35,411 bases of DNA from Chloroflexota bacterium (lineage in GTDB: Bacteria; Chloroflexota; Anaerolineae; Aggregatilineales; Phototrophicaceae): assembly GCA_016223085.1 (NCBI GenBank), contig JACRPS010000018.1:1-35411 (forward strand). The letters are read 5' to 3'. Below the pieces are notes generated by a model. It made no database searches. It worked only from the letters and a program-made list of their open reading frames with translations, and was not told the origin of the DNA. Position 1 is the first letter of the stretch. Each line of letters begins with the position of its first letter. Position numbers and translations under genes: made by a program. Positions 8,532 to 16,871 of this stretch are shown here, piece after piece.

Positions 8532-9268
8532 TCGTCCGCCGGTTTGGCCGCCATCGCCGCGCCGACAATGCCGGCGTCGTTGAGCAGCGCCGCGATCACG
8601 ATTTCCGCCCGCGTGCTGAGCAACGGCACGAAGCGGTCGGCCTTTTTGCTCACGCCGCCGCCAATGATAAACAGGTCGGGCGAAAACAGGTATTCCAGCC
8701 GGCCCAGGTATTCGTCCACGCGCTCCGCCCACTTTTCCCAGCTTAAATCCTTGACCTGGCGCGTGCGGTCAGAAGCGCGTTTTTCGGCATCCTTGCCGCG
8801 AATTTCGATGTGGCCGAGTTCCGTGTTCGGGACGAGGTGGCCGTTCACAAACAGCGCGCTGCCGATGCCCGTGCCAAACGTCAGCAGCATGACTACCCCG
8901 CGCTGTCCCTTACCCGCGCCGAACGTCATCTCCGCAATACCCGCAGCGTCTGCGTCGTTCACGACGGTCACCGGGCAGCCGGTCGTTCGCTGGAACAACG
9001 ACGCCGCATCGGTGCCAATCCAGTCCGAATCAACGTTGGCGGCGCTCCAGACGACGCCCTGTTTAACAATGGCCGGGAATGTGATGCCGATTGGCCCGGA
9101 CCAGCCAAAGTGTCGCGCCAGTTCCGCCACCACTTCCGCCACCTCGCCCGGTTTGGATGGCTGCGGCGTGGGCAGGCGGAACCGTTCGGTCAGCAACGCG
9201 CCCGTTTCAATATCCACCGGCGCGCCTTTAATGCCGCTGCCGCCGATGTCAATGCCCAGGATGTGCAT
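8528..9268 (-). CDS. ppgK: Polyphosphate glucokinase (ROK family)
   Basis: Phosphorylates glucose, using inorganic polyphosphate (and in many members ATP) as donor. 246 residues, as expected for PpgK. Motifs: [13 protein letters not shown] (residues 6-18), which is the PPGK form of the phosphate-binding loop; [13 protein letters not shown] near residue 105, carrying the catalytic Asp; and [14 protein letters not shown] near residue 130. It is the first gene of the pentose phosphate operon, with a GGGAGGG ribosome site before the ATG. Its place at the head of the operon suggests glucose enters straight into the oxidative pentose route. Polyphosphate use is inferred from the family signature. 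Confidence 0.93.
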   Translation of the reverse strand: MHILGIDIGGSGIKGAPVDIETGALLTERFRLPTPQPSKPGEVAEVVAELARHFGWSGPIGITFPAIVKQGVVWSAANVDSDWIGTDAASLFQRTTGCPVTVVNDADAAGIAEMTFGAGKGQRGVVMLLTFGTGIGSALFVNGHLVPNTELGHIEIRGKDAEKRASDRTRQVKDLSWEKWAERVDEYLGRLEYLFSPDLFIIGGGVSKKADRFVPLLSTRAEIVIAALLNDAGIVGAAMAAKPADE

Positions 9269-9539
9269 AGGGTTTACCCTCCCGTTACACCCTGTATGTT
9301 ACCGACAAACGGGGAAAAGGGACAAGGTTTTGCGCCATGTCCTGTCTTTTATACTGAGCAAACAAAAATCCAGCGCTTGTTAAAGATATCTGCAACATCG
9401 TCTTACGTTCGCTCCAAAGTTGTGATAATACACGCCTGAACCAGTGACGTTCTTTACTGGCAATGAACCACCCGATTTTGTACGCTGATTTATACAATGT
9501 GCCAGAACTATTGTTGGTTAATTTACACGAGAGGTTTGC
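9269..9539. promoter_or_regulatory. Divergent intergenic region, ppgK operon / oxidoreductase operon
   Basis: This 271-base, relatively AT-rich gap must carry promoters for both outward operons. On the plus strand an extended -10-like TGTGATAAT ends at 9429. On the minus strand a TATAAA lies about 85 bases before the ppgK start. Neither has a good -35 at the usual distance, so exact promoters are uncertain. No hairpin-plus-T-run or riboswitch-like structure was seen. Confidence 0.4.
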
Positions 9540-9803
9540 ATGACTGTTGGGAAAATCATCATTCATCAGGATCGGTGTAAGGGCTGCACGCTGTGTTCAA
9601 CCGTCTGCCCGCAGCACGTCATTCACATGGACGACACGCGCCTGAATGCCAGAGGCTATCACCCGGCGCTGTTTGTGGACAACGGTGACTGTACCGGCTG
9701 CGCCGTGTGCGCCGTGATCTGCCCGGACGTGTGCATCACTGTCTACCGGGAAGCGCCCGCGCCCAAACGCGCGCGGCTGGCGGAAGGAGCAGCAGCCCTA
9801 TGA
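9540..9803 (+). CDS. korD: 2-oxoacid:ferredoxin oxidoreductase, ferredoxin (delta) subunit
   Basis: Small iron-sulfur protein of 87 residues with two 4Fe-4S binding motifs: [12 protein letters not shown] (residues 13-24) and [12 protein letters not shown] (residues 51-62). It carries electrons from the oxoacid oxidoreductase catalytic subunits to ferredoxin. A GAGAGG ribosome site precedes the ATG, and its stop overlaps the start of the alpha subunit gene (ATGA). The gene symbol follows 2-oxoglutarate oxidoreductase naming. The complex could equally be a 2-oxoisovalerate enzyme, and substrate preference is not settled by sequence reading. Confidence 0.93.
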   Translation: MTVGKIIIHQDRCKGCTLCSTVCPQHVIHMDDTRLNARGYHPALFVDNGDCTGCAVCAVICPDVCITVYREAPAPKRARLAEGAAAL

Positions 9804-10867
9804 CGCGCGAACTGCTCAAAGGCAACGTGGCCATTGCCGAGGCAGCGGTCCGAGCCGGACTTGATGCCTACTTCGGCTACCCGATCACGCCCCAGACGGA
9901 GCTGCTGGAATACCTGTCGCAGCGCATGACCGACCTGGGGCGTGTGTTTTTACAGGCGGAAAGTGAAGTCGCCGCCATTAACATGGTTTACGGCGCAGCC
10001 GCCACCGGCGCGCGGGTGATGACCTCCTCCTCCAGTCCTGGCTTTAGCCTGATGCAGGAAGGCATGTCGTACATCGCCGGTTCGGAACTGCCATGTGTGA
10101 TCGTGGATGTGATGCGCGGCGGCCCTGGCCTGGGCAACATTCACCCGTCGCAGGGCGATTATTTCCAGGTCACGCGTTCCGCCGGGCACGGCGATTTCCA
10201 TCCGATTGTGCTCGCGCCGGCGACGGTGCAGGAAGCGGTGGATTTTGTCACCCTGGCGTTTGACCTGGCCGACCAGTACCGCCACATGGTGCTGATTGCT
10301 GCCGATGGACAGGTAGGCCAGATGATGGAGCCAGCGGAACTACCCCCGATGCGGGACAGGAATCGTCCCGAACCCGATTATGCTTTGACAGGCGCGGCAG
10401 GCCGCGAACGACGCGTCGTCCATTCGCTCCACATGCAGGCCGACGAAGAAGAAGCCTTTAACCTGAAACTCCAGAAAAAGCTGAAACAGATCAAAAAAAC
10501 CGAACAGCGCAGTATCGAGTATTTCACCGAGGATGCGGAATTGCTGGTCATCGGCTATGGCACCGCCGGGCGCATCGCTTATACGGCGGTTGAGGCTGCC
10601 CGCGAACGGGGTATTAAGGTTGGCCTGCTGCGCCCGCAAACGCTGTGGCCGTTCCCGGTGCAGCGCATCTCCGAACTGGCCGACCGCGCCAGCGGCTGCC
10701 TGGTAGTGGAGATGAACGCCGGGCAAATGCTGGAAGATGTGCGGCTCGCCATCGGCGGGCAAATCCCGGTGAAGTTTTATGGTCGCATGGGTGGTGTCGT
10801 GCCCATGCCAGACGAGATTCTGACGGCGATAGAAGAGAACTACAGCCGACTCCAAATTCTGGTTTAA
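9800..10867 (+). CDS. korA: 2-oxoacid:ferredoxin oxidoreductase, alpha subunit
   Basis: Catalytic alpha subunit (pyrimidine-binding and transketolase-C type domains), 355 residues. It opens with [30 protein letters not shown] (read as pieces), the family hallmark, followed by [16 protein letters not shown] near residue 70 and the [16 protein letters not shown] stretch near residue 105. The start at 9800 follows an AAGGAG site and overlaps the ferredoxin subunit stop. With the beta and gamma subunits downstream it forms a TPP-dependent enzyme that makes acyl-CoA from a 2-oxoacid and reduces ferredoxin, usually in anaerobic or low-oxygen metabolism. Exact substrate (2-oxoglutarate or a branched-chain oxoacid) is uncertain. 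Confidence 0.93.
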   Translation: MTRELLKGNVAIAEAAVRAGLDAYFGYPITPQTELLEYLSQRMTDLGRVFLQAESEVAAINMVYGAAATGARVMTSSSSPGFSLMQEGMSYIAGSELPCVIVDVMRGGPGLGNIHPSQGDYFQVTRSAGHGDFHPIVLAPATVQEAVDFVTLAFDLADQYRHMVLIAADGQVGQMMEPAELPPMRDRNRPEPDYALTGAAGRERRVVHSLHMQADEEEAFNLKLQKKLKQIKKTEQRSIEYFTEDAELLVIGYGTAGRIAYTAVEAARERGIKVGLLRPQTLWPFPVQRISELADRASGCLVVEMNAGQMLEDVRLAIGGQIPVKFYGRMGGVVPMPDEILTAIEENYSRLQILV

Positions 10868-10882
10868 GGAGCGTGTAACGCG

Positions 10883-11665
10883 ATGGTTGATATGGTCATG
10901 GCCCCGCCCGAGATGCAGGTGGTTTACGACTACCCTGACTCCCTGACCGACACCCCTACCAGTTACTGCCCCGGCTGCACGCATGGCATCGCGCACCGGC
11001 TGGTGGCGGAAGTTCTGGATGAACTGGGGCTGCGCGAACAGACCGTGCTGGTGTCGCCAGTTGGCTGTTCCGTTTTCATCTACCAGTATTTCAACCTGGA
11101 TGCCTGCGTCGCGCCGCATGGCCGCGCCCCGGCGATGGCGACAGGTATCAAACGGATGCTGCCCAACCACATCGTCTTCACCTATCAGGGCGACGGCGAT
11201 CTGGTTTCGATTGGCGCCGCGGAAATCCTGCATGCGGCGGCACGCGGCGAAAAGATCACGACGATCTTTATCAACAACGCGATTTATGGCATGACCGGTG
11301 GCCAGATGGCGCCCACCTCCCTGCCCGGCCAGAAAACCACTTCCTCTCCCACCGGGCGCGATATCGTCAGCACCGGTAATCCCATCCGTATGAGCGAGGT
11401 CATCGCCCAACTTGATGGCGCGGCCTATATCGTGCGCCGGTCGCTGCATGACGTTGCCAGCATCCGCAAGGCGAAGAAAGCGATTCTGACCGCGTTTAAG
11501 GTGCAGATGGCCGGGCTGGGCTTCAGCATGGTCGAGCTGCTGTCAAGCTGCCCAACCAACTGGGGCATCGCGCCGGAAACCGCGCTGGAGTGGATTGAGC
11601 AGAACATGCTGCCGTATTACCCGGTCGGCGATTTTAAAGTCCGCGACGACGTAAAGGCTCTGTAG
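10883..11665 (+). CDS. korB: 2-oxoacid:ferredoxin oxidoreductase, beta (TPP-binding) subunit
   Basis: TPP-binding subunit, 260 residues. Motifs: [14 protein letters not shown] near residue 28, VGCSVF near residue 59, and the TPP/Mg2+ site [17 protein letters not shown] followed by [16 protein letters not shown] near residues 105-150. The ATG is preceded by AAGGAG and lies 15 bases after the alpha-subunit stop. It works with the alpha, gamma and ferredoxin subunits encoded around it. Confidence 0.95.
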   Translation: MVDMVMAPPEMQVVYDYPDSLTDTPTSYCPGCTHGIAHRLVAEVLDELGLREQTVLVSPVGCSVFIYQYFNLDACVAPHGRAPAMATGIKRMLPNHIVFTYQGDGDLVSIGAAEILHAAARGEKITTIFINNAIYGMTGGQMAPTSLPGQKTTSSPTGRDIVSTGNPIRMSEVIAQLDGAAYIVRRSLHDVASIRKAKKAILTAFKVQMAGLGFSMVELLSSCPTNWGIAPETALEWIEQNMLPYYPVGDFKVRDDVKAL

Positions 11666-11676
11666 GAGACAGTACC

Positions 11677-12231
11677 ATGCAGAAAGAGTTTTTGTTTGCG
11701 GGCTTTGGCGGCCAGGGCGTGATGTTCGCCGGGCAACTGCTGGCTTACGCCGCAATGGAGGAAGGGCTGGAAGTGACCTGGATACCGTCCTACGGGCCGG
11801 AAATGCGTGGCGGCACGGCACACTGTTTCGTTGTTATCAGCGATAAGCCGATTGGTTCACCCGTGACGCGCCACCCCAAAGTCGCCGTCGCGTTTAACCT
11901 GCCCTCGTTCACCAAATACGAGCCGGTGGTGGCGGCGGGCGGCCTGCTGGCCGTGAACGCCTCCCTGGTTGAGCCGATCACCAGCCGGACGGACATTACT
12001 CAACTGCGCGTCCCCGCGACCCAAATTGCCGACGAGGTAGGCGACCTGCGGCTGGCGAACGTGGTCATGCTGGGCGCGGTGCTGACGGCTTACCAGGCGC
12101 TGCCGCTGGACGCCCTGCGGCGGGCGCTGGAAAAACACACGCCGGAACACCGGCGCAATCTGTTGAATCTCAACTATCAGGCGTTGGCACGAGGGGCGGA
12201 ATTGGCCGCAGGCATGGTACAATCAGCATAG
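11677..12231 (+). CDS. korC: 2-oxoacid:ferredoxin oxidoreductase, gamma subunit
   Basis: Gamma subunit, 184 residues, of the oxoacid oxidoreductase. The family signature is visible at the N-terminus ([20 protein letters not shown], residues 7-26) and again as [21 protein letters not shown] near residue 37. A GGAG site sits just before the ATG, 11 bases after the beta-subunit stop. The order delta-alpha-beta-gamma is the common arrangement for four-subunit enzymes of this family. Confidence 0.95.
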   Translation: MQKEFLFAGFGGQGVMFAGQLLAYAAMEEGLEVTWIPSYGPEMRGGTAHCFVVISDKPIGSPVTRHPKVAVAFNLPSFTKYEPVVAAGGLLAVNASLVEPITSRTDITQLRVPATQIADEVGDLRLANVVMLGAVLTAYQALPLDALRRALEKHTPEHRRNLLNLNYQALARGAELAAGMVQSA

Positions 12232-12266
12232 AATTGAATCGCTGTTAAATAGGTGGGCGACTGTTT

Positions 12267-12695
12267 ATGCTGACTGTAGCCGATATTATGACCCCGAACC
12301 CGGCCACCGTTGAGCGGGGCACACCGCTGGTCGAGGTAATCGGCCTGATGAAGACTCATGCCTGTCGCCATGTGCCGGTGGTAGATGGCAGTACCGTGAT
12401 CGGGATTATCACCGACCGTGACATTCGGCTGGCAATGAATTCGCCGTTTGTGCTGCACGAACGTAAGCAGGACCAGGCGCTGCTGAACAATGTCACCGCC
12501 GAAGCCTGCATGACGCGCGACCCGATGACGATTGACGCCGCCGCCCCCGCTGAGCGCGCCGCCGAACTGATGAACACCTACAGGTTTGGCAGCCTGCCGG
12601 TAGTGCGCGAGGGGCGGCTGGTGGGCATCATCACGGTGACGGACATCCTCCGCAGTTACATTGATCTGCTGCGGGAGCGCGCCGCGCAGCCGTAA
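12267..12695 (+). CDS. CBS-domain pair protein
   Basis: 142-residue protein made of two tandem CBS motifs (about residues 1-60 and 78-140), with repeated signatures DIMTPNPATV / CMTRDPMTID and IGIITDRDIRLA / VGIITVTDILRS. CBS pairs bind adenosine nucleotides and usually act as energy sensors. It follows the oxidoreductase genes on the same strand (36-base gap, AGGTGGG ribosome site) and may be co-transcribed. A role in sensing energy status for that enzyme is inference only. No enzymatic domain is attached. Confidence 0.9.
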   Translation: MLTVADIMTPNPATVERGTPLVEVIGLMKTHACRHVPVVDGSTVIGIITDRDIRLAMNSPFVLHERKQDQALLNNVTAEACMTRDPMTIDAAAPAERAAELMNTYRFGSLPVVREGRLVGIITVTDILRSYIDLLRERAAQP

Positions 12696-12963
12696 CAATG
12701 GCTGCCTCTCTGTAATGGCAGTAGGGACATGGCGAGGCTATGTCCCTCATACGGTGTACGTTAACGCTATTACCACTCCGATCGCGGCCTGACCCGAATG
12801 GGAAGATTGCCCAAAAGATTCTGGGACGAAGCAGTGCCTGACCAACTAGCCAAGAACTCTTGCAACGGGCGCGAACAAATACACCACCGGAAACCAACAG
12901 AAAAGGTATGCCCACAGTACCGATCAATGTAAGCAGTGTTCCCGCAGACATAACCTTACACTA
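12696..12963. other. Non-coding gap between CBS gene and IS630 element
   Basis: About 270 bases with no credible gene. It contains the palindrome at 12721-12748, which may end CBS-gene transcripts, and otherwise shows nothing I can name. Short open frames here have no recognisable product or ribosome site. Confidence 0.5.
12721..12748. repeat. Degenerate GTAGGGG-type palindrome
   Basis: AGGGACAT and ATGTCCCT form an 8-bp perfect stem around a 9-base loop. Its sequence resembles the better conserved palindrome at 14121-14148. It lies 25 bases after the CBS gene stop and has no T-run after it. Confidence 0.55.
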
Positions 12964-13005
12964 ATGGATAAACGAAAAAGAAGATTCCTGATGTAAAATC
13001 AGCAT

Positions 13006-13542
13006 ATGGCGAAACGACAATTTCAACTCAGCGAAGCAGAGCTTCGGCAATTGCAACAAGCTGAACACGACACCCGTGATGCTTACGAACTCAAACGGCT
13101 GCAAGCGGTGCGCTTGTATGGCAGTGGAGTTGAGAGCCGGGTGATCGAGACCCTGGTGGGTTGCGATGAACGCAGCATCCGCAAATGGGCACAGCGTTAC
13201 ACGCAAGCGGGATTGGAAGGCTTGAGGTCGCGCTGGCAAGGGGAGAATGCGCTCAAACTGAGCCGGGAGCAGCGGGCAGACTTGAAACACCGCTTGCATC
13301 AGTATCGTCCCGATCAGGTTTTGTCGGCAGAAGTGCGGATGAGTCAGGGACAGTTCTGGACCGTCAGTGACCTGCACATCGTGGTCAAAGCCTGGTACGC
13401 GGTGGAATACCGTACGCCGGATTCGTATCGCAGCCTGCTGCAGGAGTGCGGCTTGAGTTACCAACGCACCGAAAAGGTCTACCGCTCCCGTCCCAATGCC
13501 CAAACGGTAGCGGACTTTGAGGCGGAATTGGAAAAAAAGTGA
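13006..13542 (+). CDS. IS630-family transposase, OrfA (DNA-binding part)
   Basis: 178-residue N-terminal part of the transposase. It carries helix-turn-helix segments (ELKRLQAVRLYGSGVESRVI and CDERSIRKWAQRYTQAGLEGL, about residues 28-75) that would bind the terminal repeats. The reading frame ends at a TGA directly after a run of seven A's and a G. A -1 slip there joins it to OrfB, which carries the catalytic residues, so OrfA alone should not be able to transpose. Confidence 0.88.
   Translation: MAKRQFQLSEAELRQLQQAEHDTRDAYELKRLQAVRLYGSGVESRVIETLVGCDERSIRKWAQRYTQAGLEGLRSRWQGENALKLSREQRADLKHRLHQYRPDQVLSAEVRMSQGQFWTVSDLHIVVKAWYAVEYRTPDSYRSLLQECGLSYQRTEKVYRSRPNAQTVADFEAELEKK
13533..13539 (+). 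other. Slippery site for programmed -1 frameshifting
   Basis: In the OrfA frame the end reads GAA AAA AAG TGA, which contains the heptamer A AAA AAG in the correct phase, as in dnaX and many IS elements. A -1 slip moves straight into GTG ACC GAT of OrfB. A GAGG sequence about 11 bases upstream could act as the stimulating Shine-Dalgarno-like element. No downstream hairpin was worked out. Confidence 0.75.
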
Positions 13543-14084
13543 CCGATTTTCTGCAAGACCATCCTGACGGGGTAATCCTGGCACTGGATCAGATGAGCCT
13601 GTATTTCCAAGCCACCTTGACACGAGTATGGGCACCAGTCGGGCAAACGCCGACGGTGGCGGTGCATCCCCAGCGTGAGCAGGTGCATTTCTACGGCGCT
13701 TTGAACCTGCGCGATGGACGCGAAACCGCTCTCTCGGCCTCAGAGACGACCAGTGAGATGACCGCCAATTTCCTGCTGATCCTGCTAATGCTGTATCCAC
13801 AACCCATTTTACTCCTGCTGGATCGTGCGCCCTGGCATTTTGGCGAAGTGACCGACTTGATTGAACAAACTGACCGCTTGCAAGTCGTCTACTTTCCGCC
13901 GGCTTGCCCCGATTTAAACCCCCAGGAGCATGTCTGGGCGCGGGCGCGCGATGCCATCAGTCACAACCATACCTATCGTCAGTTCCAGCCGTTGATCGTT
14001 GACTTCGAGTCCTATCTGAACGAAACCTGGTTCTCGTCTAATTTCATGGATGCCTATTCCCCTCTTGGGTTAGGCACGGTTTAA
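13539..14084 (+). CDS. IS630-family transposase, OrfB (DDE catalytic part)
   Basis: C-terminal catalytic part, 181 residues if read alone from GTG at 13539, but probably made as an OrfA-OrfB fusion by -1 frameshifting. The three acidic residues are visible: Asp in ILALDQMS (about residue 12), Asp in LLLLDRAPWHFG (about residue 94), and Glu in CPDLNPQEHVWA (about residue 129). The overall pattern is that of the IS630/Tc1-mariner DDE superfamily. No internal stop was found. Confidence 0.88.
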   Translation: MTDFLQDHPDGVILALDQMSLYFQATLTRVWAPVGQTPTVAVHPQREQVHFYGALNLRDGRETALSASETTSEMTANFLLILLMLYPQPILLLLDRAPWHFGEVTDLIEQTDRLQVVYFPPACPDLNPQEHVWARARDAISHNHTYRQFQPLIVDFESYLNETWFSSNFMDAYSPLGLGTV

Positions 14085-14096
14085 TTCGTTTATCCA

Positions 14097-14182
14097 TAAG
14101 TGTCTATCCATAAACCCTTCGTAGGGGCACCGCATGCCGTGCCCCTACCGACAAATAAAAGAGGTTTACGGATAGGTTCTAA
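14097..14182. repeat. MITE-like element with IS5-type terminal repeats
   Basis: An 86-base segment whose left end (14097-14114, TAAGTGTCTATCCATAAA) matches the IS5-family terminal repeat at 34518-34535 at 15 of 18 positions. Its right end (14165-14182, complement of the same repeat) matches at 16 of 18. There is no coding capacity. The core is a GTAGGGGCAC...GTGCCCCTAC palindrome (14121-14148). The right end overlaps the aroA stop codon, and the left end overlaps the IS630 right end. It looks like a small non-autonomous relative of the IS5 element, but could also be two chance-related repeats. Confidence 0.6.
14121..14148. repeat. GTAGGGGCAC palindrome
   Basis: A 10-bp perfect inverted repeat, GTAGGGGCAC against GTGCCCCTAC, with the inner palindrome GCATGC. 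It is related in sequence to palindromes at 1524, 12721 and 30397. It lies 30 bases after the aroA stop, where it could serve as a hairpin at the 3' end of the aro message. Confidence 0.75.
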
Positions 14183-15486
14183 ACCAGTTTGCGAACAGTT
14201 ATCTCCGCCCCCAGTTCGGCCATCGTCTCGGCGAAGCCGGGGAACGAATCACCCGCGCACCTGGCGTCCAGTACCCTCGTTTCGCCGTCGGCTATCAGCC
14301 CCGCGACGCTCAGACTCATCGCAATCCGGTGATCGTCGTGGCCGTCCACCGTCGCAGCCTTCAACCTTTGCGGCCCGCCAATGATGAAGCCGTCCGGCGT
14401 TTCCGTAATCTGCGCGCCCACCTTCGCCAGTTCCGCCGCCATCACACTGATGCGGTCAGTTTCCTTCACGCGGAGTTCCCCTGCATCGCGCACCACCGTT
14501 TCACCGTCTGCCGCCAGCGCCGCGACCATCAGGATCGGGAACTCGTCAATCATCTCGACGACGACGCTGCCACCGATCTCCACGCCCTTGAGCATACTGT
14601 GGCGCGCGCGAATTGTGCCAACTGGCTCACCCGCCTCTAATCCGGTTTCGGTCACGGTCATGTCCGCGCCCATGCGTTGCAGCACGTCCAGCAGGCCGGT
14701 GCGTGTCGGATTCAGGTTGATTCCTGTCAGCGTAATATCACTCCCCGGCACCAGCAGCGCCGCCACCAGCGGGAAGGCCGCCGACGAAATATCCCCCGGC
14801 ACGGTCAAATTGATCGGCTTCAACTCGCCGTTGGGCGATAGGACAATCCGGTTGCCCTCGGTGCTGATGTCCACGCCCATCGCACGCAACATGCGCTCGG
14901 TATGGTCGCGCGCCGGGCCGGGCTGCACGACTGCCGTCGCGCCTTTGGCGAATAATCCCGCCAGCAGTACCGCGCTTTTCACCTGGGCGCTGGCAACCGG
15001 CATGTCGTAGATGATGCCGCGCAAATCGGCAGGTTTGATCGTCAGCGGCGCGCGGTCATTCGTGCCAGTGATGTCTGCGCCCATCATGCGCAGCGGCGTG
15101 ATGATGCGTTTCATCGGGCGGCGGCGGAGCTGTTCGCTGCCGTCCAGTACGCTGGAAAACGGTTGCCCGCACATGATGCCCGCCAGCAGGCGAATCCCCG
15201 TCCCGGCGTTGACCAGATTCAGCGGCCCGTCCGGCGGCGTGAATCTTCCGCCATGTATGGTCAGTTCGTTGTGGCTGTGCCGTTCGACCTGAATCCCCAA
15301 CGTCTGAATCGTTGCCAATGATGCTTCGGTATCGCCCGCCGCCAGCCAGCCGCGCACGTGCGACGCGCCGTTTGCCAGCGCGCCAAACAGTACCGCCCGG
15401 TGCGAAATGGATTTATCCCCCGGCACGGTGGTTGTGCCGCGTAACACCTGCCCCGGTTTCACGACAAAACAATCCGCTGCTCTCAT
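14179..15486 (-). CDS. aroA: EPSP synthase (3-phosphoshikimate 1-carboxyvinyltransferase), class II type
   Basis: Joins PEP to shikimate 3-phosphate, the sixth step of the shikimate pathway. 435 residues, full length for the two-domain inverse alpha/beta barrel. Motifs: VPGDKSISHR (residues 21-30), LVNAGTGIRLLAG near residue 90, SAQVKSA near residue 165, RDHTERML near residue 190, NPTRTG near residue 260, and the catalytic region RVKETDRI near residue 340. The set GDKS, SAQxK, RxHxE and NxTR is the one described for class II, often glyphosate-insensitive, enzymes; insensitivity here is inferred. It overlaps tyrA by 4 bases and is the last gene of the aro operon. Its TAG stop lies inside the end of a MITE-like repeat. 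Confidence 0.96.
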   Translation of the reverse strand: MRAADCFVVKPGQVLRGTTTVPGDKSISHRAVLFGALANGASHVRGWLAAGDTEASLATIQTLGIQVERHSHNELTIHGGRFTPPDGPLNLVNAGTGIRLLAGIMCGQPFSSVLDGSEQLRRRPMKRIITPLRMMGADITGTNDRAPLTIKPADLRGIIYDMPVASAQVKSAVLLAGLFAKGATAVVQPGPARDHTERMLRAMGVDISTEGNRIVLSPNGELKPINLTVPGDISSAAFPLVAALLVPGSDITLTGINLNPTRTGLLDVLQRMGADMTVTETGLEAGEPVGTIRARHSMLKGVEIGGSVVVEMIDEFPILMVAALAADGETVVRDAGELRVKETDRISVMAAELAKVGAQITETPDGFIIGGPQRLKAATVDGHDDHRIAMSLSVAGLIADGETRVLDARCAGDSFPGFAETMAELGAEITVRKLV

Positions 15487-16373
15487 TTTTTCGCCCCATT
15501 CTCGTATTGTTGAATCCAGTTCAGCCGCGCTTTCCGCGCCGGTTTCAAAAATTCCGCCACTTTCTGCTCATCACGGGACACCAGCATCGCTTCGAGCATC
15601 GCCAGCTGCACGCGGAACAGCGCCAGCAGCGTGGCGACTGCCTGCGTGTTGGTGCTGAGGATGTCACCCATCATCTGCACGTCCTGTCCCGCCAGCCGTG
15701 ACATATCGCGAAAACCACCCGCTGCCAGTTCCCACACTGCCGGGTCGGTCTGCCCCTGCTGCGCCACCGTTGCCACCAGCGTGGCGCTGAGGATATAGGG
15801 CAGGTGACTGATGGCGGCGACCAGCTTATCATGGCGTTCGGCTTCCATCTCAAATGGCACTGCGCCTAACGCCTCGACCAGCGCCAGCGCCCGCAGCCGC
15901 GCCGCCGGCGTGGTGCGCCGTGTGGGACATAATACAAACGGCCTTCCCTTATACAATCCGGCGTCGCTGGCCTGCACGCCGCTGACCTCTTTGCCGGTCA
16001 TCGGATGGCCGCCCATTGCCATGATACCCACCGGCAGTTTGCCCATCGCCTCGCAGATGTCGTGTTTGGTGCTGCCGATGTCCAGCAGCAGCGTGTTTGA
16101 GCGCAGGTACGAGCCAATGCGCCGTTCCACCATCGCCGTGATCGCCCGCACCGGCGCGCACAGGATGACCGTATCCGCTTCCGCCACGCCCTGCTGCAAA
16201 TTGTCCATCGCCGCGTTGACGATGCCGTTTTCGAGAGCAAAAGTGCGGGTTTCGGTATCGGGATCAACGCCGGTGATCGTATCCGCACAATTCCGCAGCG
16301 CCAGTGCCAGCGAACCGCCCATCAAGCCCAGACCGACAATCGCCAGGTGGCGCGTAAAAAAACCAGGACTCAT
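15483..16373 (-). CDS. tyrA: Prephenate dehydrogenase
   Basis: Converts prephenate to 4-hydroxyphenylpyruvate, the Tyr branch. 296 residues. The N-terminal Rossmann domain is LAIVGLGLMGGSLALAL (residues 10-26), followed by DIGSTKHDICEAM near residue 97 and the conserved GGHPMTGKEVSGV near residue 122, with its active-site His. A helical C-terminal domain contains AISHLPYILSATL, the second family signature. There is no C-terminal ACT domain or chorismate mutase fusion. The ATG overlaps the stop of the acetyltransferase gene (ATGA), and its end overlaps aroA by 4 bases. Confidence 0.94.
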   Translation of the reverse strand: MSPGFFTRHLAIVGLGLMGGSLALALRNCADTITGVDPDTETRTFALENGIVNAAMDNLQQGVAEADTVILCAPVRAITAMVERRIGSYLRSNTLLLDIGSTKHDICEAMGKLPVGIMAMGGHPMTGKEVSGVQASDAGLYKGRPFVLCPTRRTTPAARLRALALVEALGAVPFEMEAERHDKLVAAISHLPYILSATLVATVAQQGQTDPAVWELAAGGFRDMSRLAGQDVQMMGDILSTNTQAVATLLALFRVQLAMLEAMLVSRDEQKVAEFLKPARKARLNWIQQYENGAKK

Positions 16374-16861
16374 GATCGCTCCACCTGCTCAACCGAAACG
16401 GCCATACGGTGCATGAACATCTGAAAACCCATGCGGGCAAAAAACGCCTGCGCGTTCCGGTTGAAGTCGCCGGTATCCAGTGTCACCTGCTCGACGCCTG
16501 CTGCCCGTGCGAGATCAAACACCGCTTCAATCAAGGCTCGTCCACAGCCTGTGTGCCGCCATTCGGACTTGACCGAAATCTGGTCAATATGCAGGAAGTG
16601 AACAGCATAGGTGTAGGCCGTTTCTGGTCGCCAGAAGAAGCGGGCGTAAACGTAACCCACTGGCTGTCCGCCGTCCTCCACGAGCAACACACGTCCATCA
16701 GCATCTGCCAGCATCCGGTCGCGGATGTCCGCTTTAACTGCTTCCAGATCGTCCGGCTGTTTGAATAGATGAGGTTGTGCATCCGCGTGCAACTGCTGTA
16801 CCTCGCGGTTTAGCAGAGCTATTGCGTCCACATCCTCAACTGTCGCCACTCGCACCTTCAT
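16370..16861 (-). CDS. GNAT-family N-acetyltransferase
   Basis: 163-residue acetyltransferase of the GNAT fold. Visible are the N-terminal VRVATVEDVDAIALLN, the beta-4/acetyl-CoA region ISVKSEWRHTGCGRALIEAVFDLAR (about residues 97-120, containing the RxxGxG/A pyrophosphate loop), and NAQAFFARMGFQ near the C-terminus. It lies between aroF (10 bases upstream) and tyrA (4-base overlap), so it is co-translated with the aromatic pathway. Its acceptor substrate is unknown and nothing in the sequence ties it chemically to aromatic synthesis. Confidence 0.88.
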   Translation of the reverse strand: MKVRVATVEDVDAIALLNREVQQLHADAQPHLFKQPDDLEAVKADIRDRMLADADGRVLLVEDGGQPVGYVYARFFWRPETAYTYAVHFLHIDQISVKSEWRHTGCGRALIEAVFDLARAAGVEQVTLDTGDFNRNAQAFFARMGFQMFMHRMAVSVEQVERS

Positions 16862-16871
16862 GCTGCTGCTC

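Larger units (their letters stand above)
12964..14097 (+). mobile_element. IS630-family insertion sequence
   Basis: Element of about 1.13 kb with 13-bp terminal inverted repeats: ATGGATAAACGAA at 12964-12976, and its complement at 14085-14097. It encodes a two-frame DDE transposase (orfA 13006-13542, orfB 13539-14084). A TA precedes the left end and a TA overlaps the right end, in keeping with the TA target preference of IS630/Tc1-mariner elements, although the ends are one base out of register. It sits between the convergent CBS and aroA genes and interrupts neither. Both reading frames look intact, so it may still be active. Confidence 0.88.

Noticed and set aside
10340-11449. Minus-strand frame of 369 codons across korA/korB.
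   Set aside because: Antisense to two recognisable enzyme subunits with ribosome sites; no motif in the translation.
12631-12951. Small minus-strand frame between the CBS gene and the IS element.
   Set aside because: It overlaps the CBS gene in antisense, has no ribosome site and no recognisable product.
13539-13542. IS630 transposase as a broken pseudogene because of its two frames.
   Set aside because: The break falls exactly at an in-phase A AAA AAG slippery heptamer, and both frames are otherwise intact, so programmed frameshifting is the better reading.
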